Part shown: positions 23,724 to 34,631 of the stretch, one piece after another
Position numbering within the stretch: the first letter of the stretch is position 1
Layout: every line of letters starts with the position of its first letter
NCBI GenBank assembly: GCA_027972325.1
Contig: JAPMOS010000002.1
Location: 966,001-1,030,000 of the forward strand
Direction: 5' to 3'
Source of the DNA: Paratrimastix pyriformis
Taxonomy: Eukaryota; Preaxostyla; Paratrimastigidae
Length of the DNA: 64,000 bases
Program-made: the position numbers and the translations under genes
The notes under the pieces: model-generated
Databases searched by the model: none
What the model was told of the DNA's origin: nothing
Seen by the model: the letters and a program-made list of their open reading frames with translations, nothing else

Positions 23724-24052
23724 GGGTCCGGCCCCACGGTGCAGCAGGTAACGGACGGCGCCACCCCTCTTCGGGACAGCGGGCGATTGGCAGCCAAAAA
23801 TGCAAAAGAGCCGTTTGGCCACAGGGGGGAGGGAGGGGAGGGGAGGGGGGACGGCCCCCACTTGAAGAGAATCGTCTCATTCAGCGCAGAGAAACGTTCG
23901 GCCCGATGGAAGGGGAGGGGAGGAGGAGATGGATGCGCGGGGCCATGGGGCCCCGCTTCCAGGAGTCCACCTGAGGCCGCAGCGGGCCGGTCGGGCCTCG
24001 AGGGAGGCGGCCATGGGGGAGAAGGAGGGGGAGGATGGGGAGGGGAGGCCGC
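23724..24052. other. Convergent intergenic region
   Basis: 329 bp between the stop codons of the LRR gene and the coiled-coil/SPRY-like gene. GC-rich, with GGGGA-type purine runs near 23826-23850 and 23912-23930. I see no gene or RNA. Confidence 0.5.
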
Positions 24053-26370
24053 TCAGGGCGACCACCGGATGCGGATGATCTCAAACTCGGCCCTGCCCGC
24101 CCCGAAGCCCCGCCATGGATGAGCCGGTGGTCAGCCGAGGGCACAGAAGGAGGGGGGCAGGGAAAGGGGCAGGAGGGGGAGGGAGCGGCGGACTGTCCGG
24201 CCATGACGAGGACGGGGTAGACGCCCCGCCGGATGTCGGCCATCCGGGTGAGCTGGGCGCAGGGCTCCGCGCCCACGTCGTCCTCGTTGATCCAGAAGAG
24301 CAGGTCGCCCCGCTCCAGGTCGACAAGCATCCTGCGCCCGCCATCCGGCACCCGCCCGCCGATGGGCACCCGAGGCGATGCGATGAGCGGTGGTTGCGGG
24401 GCAGTCAGGCAGTCAGGCAGTCAGGCAGGCGTCAGGCAGTCAGTCAGGCAGGCGTCATGCAGGCGTCATGCAGGCGTCAGGCAGGCGTCAGGCAGTCAGT
24501 CAGTCAGTCAGTCAGTCAGTCAGTCAGTCGGGCAGGCAGGGGAGGTGGGGGTAGGGGTGAGGGTGGGGGGCATGCGGACCGAATCCGGTCGCCGGTTGCC
24601 AGGCGGCGGCTGCCCCGGACCAGCTCGCGATCGGCCGAGTACAGGCTCCCATCGGCCGAGTGGAGGCCCCTGCCCAGCCCCGGCCAGGATGGGACGGGTG
24701 GCGATGGCGGATGGCGGATGGGGATGGGAACGGATCGTGAGCAGGGATGGGCAGGGGATGGGCAGGGGATGGGCAGGGGATGGGCAGGGGATGGGCAGGT
24801 GCATGTGCCGGGGCGGAGGGGGAGGGCTGATGGTCTGAGGGGCAGGCGGCGAGGCAGGGGCAGCGGGGCCGACCATCCGATGGCCTTGTCCTTGCTGAGG
24901 AAGGAGAGCCCCAGCTGGCGGGCGTCGGGCAGGTCGCAGAGAACCCCCACGAAGCAGCCCCCTGCGCGCCCCGTCCCCCACACCCAGGCGGCAACATAGA
25001 GCGGGCCCAGGTCAGGGAAGGCGGGCGCGAGGGAAGGTGCGGGCGGGTGGTGGAGAGGGCCGGATGGGGAAGGGGCAGGCACAAGAGGAGATGGGCCGAG
25101 GGCGCCGACCCTCGCGGGCGACGTGCTTGGCAAGGAGGGTCACCTCGGCCCACCCGCGGACGATGCGCTCCTCCGAGAGCAGCACGTTGGGCGCTGCCAG
25201 CCCCACCCACAACAGACCGCCCGCCACCCACCCATGGAGGAGGAAGCTCACGTGAGGCCAGGGCCGAGCAGGGGCTGCATCGGGAAGGGGATGGTGGGGG
25301 GGGGGGGGGGGGGGGGGGGGTTAGTTGGTTGGGGCGGACATTCGGGGGCGCGGGCTGCTCACCGAGGCGATGGTCCCATCGGCGGTGATGTGGACGGCGG
25401 GGTGCCGGTGGCGGGCCGAAAAGGCGATCCGGGCCGAGGGCGGGGGCGGGGCCGTGGCGGGGTACGGGCGGAAGCCGGGGGGCGGGAGGGGGAGCGAGTA
25501 AGGGCTGGTCGAGGTCAGCGGGTGGGGCGATGGGGGCGGGGGTAGCGGCAGGGACCCGCCGCTCCGGCCGGCCGAGAAGTTTGGCGTCAGCTGGTAGGAG
25601 GGGAGCATCTGGCCGGGGGAAAACTTCCCCGGGGATGTCGACGGGGCCGACGATTGCGGCGTTTGGGGTGGCGGGCTCTGCTGCTGTGGTGGTTGCTGCT
25701 GCTGCTGCTGCTGTTGGAGCTGTTGGAGCTGCTGTTGGGGCGGCTGCGGCATGGAGCGCATCGCCCCGCGGAGGTCGGTGACGTCCCGCCCCAGGGCCGC
25801 CAGGCTCGACTGGGCCGCGGCCAGCTGGGCGGCCTGCTGTTGGGCCTGTTTCGAGCTGTCTTCGCTCTGACGCTGTACCGTCTCGACGAGCGATGATGAC
25901 TGGGCGAGCCGCTGGGCGAAGGTCGAGAGATTCGCCGCGATGCGCTGCTCCAGGGCGCTGAGGGCCTGCGTGAGCCGCTCGCTCAGCGCACTCACCTCGT
26001 TCCGCAGCTGGGCGTTGGAGGCCTCGATCTGGAGGCGATATTGCGTCCATCGGCGTGCCGCAACGAAAATGAGGCAGACCTCAGCGTTCTTCTGTTCCAG
26101 GGCAGTAATTTTGGCCTGCGATTGCGCCAACTGTTTCCCCATGCGTTCTTCCAGAGAAATAAAACGCTCATCATGCCCATGGATCTCGATTGCTGTGTCC
26201 CCCTCCAGATCGATCAGGTCACGGAGCTGCGGAACGATTTCTTGCCGCAATTGTGTTTGGGCCCTCTCCAACTCGGCAATTTTCAGAAGAATATCCGCAT
26301 CAGAGGGTGGTGGGCTACTCGATGCCCCTGGGTCAACCCGGATCCGCTTTCGAGGATCACTCTGCTGCAT
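24053..26370 (-). CDS. Coiled-coil protein with C-terminal SPRY-like domain
   Basis: ATG at 26370 (MQQSDPRKRIRVDPG), stop TGA at 24053-24055 after EFEIIRIRWSP. The first, AT-richer exon encodes a coiled coil (LRQEIVPQLRDLIDLEGD, LSERLTQALSALEQRIAANL), then polyQ and Pro-rich sequence. Downstream exons give RIVRGWAEVTLLAKHVARE, LYVAAWVWGTGRAGGCFVG, GSLYSADRELVRGSRRLATG and MLVDLERGDLLFWINEDDVG. The order (beta-rich segment, a gap before a GD-x-I turn, then DLE-x-G-x-L-x-F-W-x-N) fits SPRY, in which a DLDxGTLSFxxNG strand pair is typical. The N-terminal RKRIRV may be a nuclear signal. One internal intron (25.35-25.2 kb) contains a 25-nt G run and its phase did not resolve cleanly, so that junction is uncertain. 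SPRY domains bind proteins; the partner is unknown. Confidence 0.55.
24396..24545. repeat. CAGGCAGT/CAGT microsatellite
   Basis: Degenerate CAGGCAGT units pass into pure CAGT tetranucleotides (24,495-24,528). The array lies in an intron of the SPRY-like gene. Confidence 0.85.
24739..24800. repeat. GGGATGGGCA minisatellite
   Basis: About five head-to-tail copies of a 10-11 bp unit, in an intron of the SPRY-like gene. Confidence 0.8.
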
Positions 26371-26543
26371 CACGGCCGCGCAGGGGGCAGGGACAGAATC
26401 ACCCTGAGAGCACAGACATCTGCAGGCGAACCACCACCAGGACAGGATCGCAGTATACAGTGTTGGGATGGCATTCGGAGAAATATAAAAAAAGAAGAAA
26501 AAGAAAGCCGCAAGAATGGGAATGGGACTCGAGAGAATGAACT

Positions 26544-29242
26544 CTACCGAGCTGATCGCTTCCGGAAAACCCGCGTCTGCGCAGGGACGAGAAGACAATG
26601 AGCTTGGGCTCCATGAGAGGCGAAGAGACAGACCGGCTTCTCGGCAGCTGGGGAGACGTTCCACTGGCGCTGGGGCGGGGGCTGGTCGGGCGAGGGCAGG
26701 CAGATGACCCCCCCGCGGCGCCGGGGCGGCGTCGAGGCCCGTGACATGCCCGACTGGGCTTTTGGTTGGCGGTGTGGTGGCTTGGATGCAACATCCTCCT
26801 CCTCCTCCTCCTCCTCTCCGTCATTGGTGTCTTCATGGCCGGTTTCCCCCCCGGCGTCCTCCTCGCCCTCCTCCTGGCCGGAGCCGGCGCTCGAGTCGCC
26901 CTCGTCACCCTCGGCACTGTCGTCATCGTCCGAGCTGGATGTGGCGCTGCTCCCAGGGCTGGCCTCCGTGCCGGCCTTGACTTTGCCCCCACGGGCAGCC
27001 GCCTTCCGGGCGGGCGGAGAGTCCGGCCAGCCCCCGTCGTCATCATCGTCATCGTTCAGCACCACCCGAGGGCGCCCTGATGATGTGGGAGCGCCGGCCC
27101 CCCGCGGGACGGGAGTCGAGGCGGGTGCCGTGCGACGCCGAAGACGCGAGGTCGGAGGAGGCGGGGGTGGGGTGGATGTGACGCTGGCCGGGCCCTCGCC
27201 CTCGCCCTCGCCCTCAACCTGCATCGCGGCCGCACCATCGGTCGACTGTTCTTGTTCCTGATCTTGCTGTTGTTGTTGTTGCGGCTGCTGCTGTTGCTGA
27301 TCGGGGCGGCCCACGGCCATGCGGGACATCCGCAGGACGGGAGCAGGCGATGCCGAGGCGGGCGTGGCGATGGGCGCCGCGGCGGGCAGCTGGGCCCGTG
27401 AGGCCGAGGGCGGGGAGGCGCCCGGGAGAGACATGGTCAGCGGGGCCGGCCGGGCCGAGCCGGGCGTGGAGTTGGGCGGGAGGGAGGCGGCCCGCAGGCG
27501 GCGCGAGAGGCGGGGCGCCGGGCTGCGCATGAGGGCCGAGCGCATTTCGGCAGGGGTCTGTCACAGCCGGGGGTGGGCGACGAGTGGGCGGGGGCAGTCA
27601 GAACGATGAGGCGGCCGTCGCAGGACGCTGGGGGGGAGGAGACACGGGCAGCCTGGGTAACCGCGGGCAACGGACCTGGGGGGCCGCCGGGGCGGGGGCG
27701 GGTGTGGCGATGACAGTGCCTGGGGCGGGGGTGGGGGCCCCTCCTGCTGGCGCGGGCTGGCCGGCGCCTGGGGTGGCCGCGGCGGGCTTGCCGGGCCCGG
27801 GGGTGGCCACCCCCCCAAGCGGGGCCATCGGGGTCGGCCGGGGCGTGGCCGAGACGCGCATATCGTAGGTCAGCTCGGTGGCCAGCTGCCGGTCGGTGAT
27901 GAGGTCTGCGGGAGGGAGTGGTGGAAGAGGAGAGGGTGGTGGTGGTGGCGGCGGAAGAGGGGGGAGAGGGAGGAGGATGGGTAGGTGAGATGTCAGCATG
28001 GCTCTCATGGCGAACGGGCGCGAGCCGTGTGACCCTTGGGGGGGCGTGGCGGGGGCATGACGGGGCGTGTGGCGGGGCGGGGCTGCGGACCCTGGATCTG
28101 GTCGTGGTAGTCGCGGAGGAGCTCCTGCAGGGCGGCCATCAGGTCGCGGAAGAGCGGCGACCGGCGTGCCTGCAGGATGTGCTTCAGCTCGATGAAGACG
28201 GGCAGCACGTTCTCGGCCATGTGCTTCTTGACCATCTGCCCGAGCAGCTTCCGATGGGCCGCAAGGGCCGCAGCGCTGCCCGCACGGGGCCGCAATGCCC
28301 ACTGGGGCCCCGGGGGCGCCGCCCGCTGCCGCCGCCTCGGCTCCGGCTGCCGCGGCTGGAGGGGGGAGGGGAGGGGAGGGGGAGGGGAGGGGGAAGGGGG
28401 CCGTGAGTATGGAGGCGCCTTCAGCGGGCCGCCCAATCGGGGTCGGCGGGGTTTGGCGTGGGAGGGATGGACGGCGGGGAGGGAGGTGGTGGAGGGTCGG
28501 GAGGGCGGGGGACCATCGGGGTCCTGGTCTGCCTCGTCTGCCTCGCCTGCCCGGCTCCGCCCCGGCCGCCCCGGAGGGCCGCCAGCAGGCTCCTTGCAGC
28601 AAAGCACAGAGGGCGTCCTGCCGCGCCGGATGGGCGGTGGGGGTCGGAAGAGGAGCCGGGGGGATGGAACGGTGGGCCAGGGTGGAGGGCGCAGCGCAGT
28701 GGGAGTGCGTGGCCTTTCCGGTGAGGTGTCCGCGTCTTGGCGAGTGGGTGGGGAGGGGGGGGGGGGGGGGGGGGAGGAGGAGGAGGAGGAGGGGGTGCGG
28801 TGCGGACGGTGAACACCCCGATGGCCGCCAGGCCTGGGTCGAGGGCCCTGCCCTCCCGATGCGCCCGCCGCGGCGCTGCGGGGTGGCCGCACCGGCGGGA
28901 AGCGGCGTTCTCCAAAGAAGCCAAGAAGCCCCCCCAGGAAGCCCCCCCAGGAAGCCCCCTCGTGAATGAGCATCAGACAGACGGTGCGAGGCGGGGCGGG
29001 GCGACCAGGACGGGGCAAGACGACCGAGGCAGGCGGCGAAGGGGAAGGGGCGGGGGGCGGACCGGGCGTGGTGCCCATGAGCCTACGGAAGGCTGGCCCC
29101 GCGGGGAGGGGCGTGTGCGGGACGGCCCCCCCGGGGGTGACCGGCAGCAAGGTACCGTGGGGGGTGGCAGGGGGCGGGGGCGCACTCGCGAACAGGTCCA
29201 GCTCGCCCTCCGCAGCGGCCGCCAGGATATCCTGCCCGGTGC

Positions 29243-29294
<52 letters not shown>

Positions 29295-29723
29295 CAGGAG
29301 GTGAGCCACAAGCGGTGGTGGAAGTGTGGGCAGCGAGCCACACAGGAACGGAGGGGCGGAGGATCGCGGGCGGGCGGGCGGGGCGGGCGGGTCTGACCTG
29401 GGTGAGCTTGCCCATGGTGTTGACCTTCTGGTCGTCGGCCATGTGGCGCAGCAGAGCCTGATAGGCGGCCATCCGCTTGCTGGGCGGGCGTCGCACAACC
29501 GCCACCGCCGCAATCGCCACAATCGCCACCACACAGGTCGCCGCGGTGAGGCTCGGCCGGCGGGTGGAGGTTGGGAGGGCGTGGGTGTGGGTGGGGAGGA
29601 GCAGACTGGGCGTTCTGAGGGCCGGCCGTCCCGAGGGGCAGCGTCCCGAAGGAGCTGGCGATGGAGACGCTCTGCATGGCCCGGAGTCATCATGTGGGCA
29701 TTGGGAGAGATGCCCTGTGAGCC

Positions 29724-29786
<63 letters not shown>

Positions 29787-29856
29787 GACAGACAGACAGA
29801 CAGACAGACGGATACAGACAGACAGGCAGGCAGGTAGGCAGGCAGAAGAGCAGACT

Positions 29857-29893
<37 letters not shown>

Positions 29894-30889
29894 CTGTGTG
29901 GCTCAGCGGAGGCCGACCTGGGCGCCCGAGAGGGGTCACCTTCTTTGCCGTGGCGGCCTTCCTGCCGGCCTTGGGGGTCCCATGGCCCCGGCCGGGCCGC
30001 CCGAGGGCCTGGGGTGAGCCCCCGCGGGCTGGTCGTCCTCCAGGGCGGCCCGATCGCGGGCCCGCTGCTGGCGGCCAGCGGGTGGTGGGCGTTGAAGACG
30101 TAGATGCAGTCCAGGAAGTGGTTGCTCAGCAGCTGGGGCGACTTGCGCAGCAGGATGGCCACCAGGCAGTGCTCCGCTGCACCCCCCCCCCCCCCACCAC
30201 CACCACCAGCAGCAGCAACATCGGGATCAGCCATCACGCGCACGCGTATACCCCGGTCAGAACGGAACATCCCAAGATGACGCCGCCCAGCCCCAGGGGC
30301 GCTGGCTGGGAGCAGGGGCAAGGGGGGTGGCGAGGGCGAGGGCGTGGGCGGACCCAGGTCGCGCACAAAGGGGGCCTCGTCGGCCAGGGCGGCCAGCATG
30401 TGGAAGAGCACAGGGCCGCGCCACTTGACGAAGTCCTCCTGCGCGCAGACAGACAGACAGGACAGGCAAAGACAGCAGTCACACACGCAGACACAGTGAC
30501 GGTGAGCGGTCCATGGCGTGGAACGGAGCCCCGGAGGGGAATGGGGGGAGGGTGGGAGGGGAGGGGAGGCAGGGGAGGCAGGGGAGGCGCCCGGACCTGG
30601 ATGAGGCCCGCCAGGAGGGAGAGGGCCGCGTGGCGGATGAGGGGCGCCTCGTCCTGCAGCCGTGCGGCCAGCTGGGGCACGTAGCGGTCGGCCAGGGCGG
30701 TGTGGTGGGAGCACAGCTCGCAGAGCACCATCAGGGCGTTCATCCGCAGGGCGTCCTCGGGGCAGTGCAGCTCGCGGACGAAGATCCCCAGGCACCGCTG
30801 GGCAAGCGACCTGAGGGGCCCTCGCCGGGAAGGCGAAGGGGACAGGCGAAGGTTGGAAGAGGAGAGCCGTGGCACCCGGGAGGGGGAGG

Positions 30890-30922
<33 letters not shown>

Positions 30923-33900
30923 GGCGGGGGGGCTGGGATGGCGGCATCCGGACCGGTTCAGGACGCACATCTTGCCGAGGGCCGTGCAGGCGTGGGCCCG
31001 GACGAGGGCGGGCACTTTGACGGGCGCCGAGGCGGCCGGGACGGCGTGTCCGTGCCCTTGAAGGGTCTGGGGCTGGGGCGAGGCCTGCGATTCAGCCCCG
31101 GCCAGGGCTGGCGCGGGGGCTGCGGGGGCTGCGGGCGTGGGGGGCGCCGCCCGGAAGGGGGTGATGGTGGGGGCGATCAGGGCCTGCACGGTGGTCACCA
31201 GCCGGGGCGGCAGCGCCACACGGGGGATCTGCGCCACCAGCCCAGCCGGCCGTCACCGAGAGGGGAAGCCATCAGGCAGGCGATCTTGGGCCGGGGCGGG
31301 GGCGAGGCGGGGCGTGGGAGGGGCGGGCGCTCCAGACGAGGCTCAGCTCGCCGGCCAGCTCAAGGCGCCTGCCCATGAGGGCCACCAGGGCCCCGTGGGC
31401 GAACAGGGGCGCCTGCACGAGGCCGCCCTCGGCCAGCTGGCGGCCGTGCTTCTGCCCGGCGCCCCCCGGGGGGAGAGCCTCCGCCGCCTGGGATGGGGTG
31501 GGGGGCGGGGCGGCTGCGGGGGTGGCGAGCTCGCCGCAGAGGGCCCGCCAGAGCATCTCGTCGATGCGGCCCAGGGCCTCCCCGCAGAAGGCCACCAGTT
31601 CGGGCGGGTGCGCGGCCCGGGCGGCCTCCGCCTCGGACGGCTTGGCCTTGACCTTGGCCCCACCTGCGCCACCAGCAAGCAGGCACATCCACCGCCACCG
31701 AAGGGGCGGCCGAGGGGGTCATCCAGGGGCCGAGGGCGGGTGGCAGTGGCAAGGATCGCACAGCCGAGTGTCCGCGGCAGCGCTGCAGAGGTGGGCGGGG
31801 GAGCTGCGGCGGGCGGACCGGGGGCCGCAGCCGGGTGGTGGGCGGCCTCCATGAGGCGCCCGAGGGCGTACAGGCAGGGCCGGCACAGCGGGGCCGGCAG
31901 GGTCGCTTCCCGCACTCGAGCTGCCCGCCCCCGCCCCCGACCCCGCCAGGCCACGTCAGAGGCGTGTCGGAAGGAGACCCCGGGGGGGCCAGCGGCGGCC
32001 CCTCCACAAGGCCGGGGAGGTGGCGGGGATGGAGGGGGAGGGGCATGGTGCGGACCGGCGAGGGTCTCGGTGACGGCCGCCAGGCCTGGGCGGGGCATGT
32101 GGAGCCCCATGTGGCCCACGACCGTCAGGGCGGTCGCCTCCAGGGCCACGACCGCGTTCAGGGGCAGCCCACAGGGGGCCGGTCGCCCCGGGGTGGTCGT
32201 CAGGGCGGCCAGCGTCCGCCAGGCCTGCAGCACAAGCCCTGGAGGGAGCAAGGCGCGCAGCCCAGATTAAGAAGGAAGACAGTGATGGTTCTGGTTAGGG
32301 TTCTGGTTATGGTCATGGTCATGGTCATGGTCATGGTCATGGTCATGGTCATGGTCATGGTCATGGCGATGTGCGCGAAAGAGAGCAAGAGGCCGGAGGT
32401 GGGGACTGCTTCGCGTGTGCTGCACGCCACGGGTGCGGTGCTGCCAGGAGCCAGTCCCCTGGGGGTGGGGGCGGCATGGGGGGGGGATGGGGCCGGGGCC
32501 GGACCGGCGTCGAGGTGGCGCTGGAGGTGGGGCTCCTGTGCGAAGCTCGCCAGCAGCACCCAGGCGCCCTCGTCCAGCCATGCCGGCAGCATGTCGGGGC
32601 CTTCGGGGCCCGGGGCGGCGGGCGCGGCGGTGGGGCCGGGCCCTGCAGGCGGGGCGGGGGCGCCGCGTCGGGGCCGAGGGGCAGGCCGGCCTTCAGGTAG
32701 CGGCACAGGTTGCCCAGGGCGGCCGGGGTGGCGCGCCCCTGGGCGGCCAGCATGTGCAGGGCGCGGCGCAGGTGGTTGGCCACGTCGGTGGGCAGGTTGT
32801 GCAGCGCCAGGCAGGCGTCCCGGTACTCGGTCAGCCCGCGGCTGGCGGCCCGGGTCGCGAAGGGCTGCGGACGGGTGGGGCGTAGCGGTGCGGAGGTCAG
32901 GACACGGCGAGGAGGGCGGTGGGGGCGAGCGGCTGGGGCTGGGGCTGGGGCTGGGGCTGGGGCTGGGGCTGGGACCTCGATGATGCCCTGGCGGACGCTC
33001 TCCAGGGCCCGCTCGGCCACGCTCTGCTCGGGGTCCACCACCAGGGGCAGCACCGCCTGCACCGGCGCGCAACCGCCACCCGCATAGAGCCCAAAGGGGT
33101 GCGTTCGAAAGGGGCGCCGTGATGAGCCGGGCGGTGACACCCATGGGGATGGGCGGCTGGAGCGTCATCATGGCCCCCGGGGGGGGGGGGGGGGGGGGGG
33201 GGGGCGGCAGATGGGGTGGATGCCGACCTGAGCCCACAGCCGGGCCACCCGCTCGTAGGGCGAGGCCTCGGCGCGGGCCGCCTGGGGCCGGGCGGGGCTC
33301 GAGAGCGGCCCGCCTGCGTCCTGCGGGGCGCCGCCTGGGGCGGGCCGATGGCGGGACGAGCAGGCAAGCAGCACCGAGAGGGTCGCAATGGCCTGTGCAG
33401 ACGTGTGCCAAAGCAGCGGCGGCAGGGGGGCGAGGAGGGAGGGGTGGAGGGTGAGAGAGGCCCGTCCAAGGATGAGGTGTGGGGTTTCTAGCGGGGCAGA
33501 AGGAGCCCCCGGGTCGCCCAGCATGGGCTGGGGGCATGCGCGAGGGGGGCCGACCTGTTTGCGGACGGAGGATGCCGGGTCGAGGCACCGGTCGGCGATG
33601 GCCTGCTCCTCCTCGGGCTGCAGCCGCATCCACCGGGCGGCCGCCCCCCCGGCGGGGCTGGTCGGGGTCCCCGGCAGGGCAGCCGCCTCGGCCGCCCCCG
33701 CGGCCGCCTCGGGCTCGTCATCGTCCTCCGGGTCGGCCACGGCGTCGGCACCGGATGGCCCCCGGGGGGCGGCCGGAGGAGACGCCGGCGCGCGCTCGGG
33801 GGACACCGCAGGCCCAGGGCCACCACCCGCTGCGGCCGCGGTCAGCTGGCCAGCCCGGGTGGCGAGGGCCTCGAGGGCCCCCAGGGCGTAGCGGCGCACG

Positions 33901-34600
33901 AGGGCGTGGCTGTCGCCCAGCCGCCGGCGGAGGACCAGCCGCAGGGCGCCCTCGTTGGCGGCCAGCAGCTCCAGGGCCGCCCGGCGCAGGGCCAGGGCCA
34001 TCTGGCGGCTCGAGAGGCCGTGCGACCCGCGGACGGTGGCCCCGCCCGCCCGGGCCCGACTGCAGACACGATCGGAGGGCCACCGATGAAGATTTCCATC
34101 GCGGGGGAGGGGCGGCGGGCCCGCACGGGATGATGAGGGGCAGGCGGGGCGTCCGACCTTGCGGCGGCGCGCCCTCGAGGGACTGCTCGGGCGGCGGCGG
34201 CGACCCGAGCGGGTGGGGCCGTGTCGCCCTCGTCGGCCGAGGCGTCGGGGCCGGCGGCCTCCTCGTCGCCCACCGTCACGAGCTCCAGGGCCCCCGAACC
34301 TGCCCCACGCAGCCACAGCCACCCCGCACCAAGCAGCAGGTGAAGTCGGGCGGGGCTGGGGCACATCCCGCCGGAGCGCACGGCGGGACCCGGGGCGATG
34401 GCGACGCGCCTGTCGTTCCCATCGAGTCGGGCCGGTTGTTCGGTCTCAACCAAAAAGGTTCCCCGCCCCCGATACGCCCCTGCCACCGCACATCAGGTCT
34501 GGTTTTGTGGCCACCCAAAAAGTCCATCACCGCGGGCCAGGGCGCCCTCTTTGCCCCAACCTCGTCCCTCCTTCTTTGCCTCTCACCACGCAAGCCGCTG

Positions 34601-34631
<31 letters not shown>

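Noticed and set aside
29242-29296. Telomere-like hexamer repeats (CATGCC, and GGTCAT at 32.3 kb)
   Set aside because: The units are not telomeric, are short, and lie inside NCAPD3 introns.
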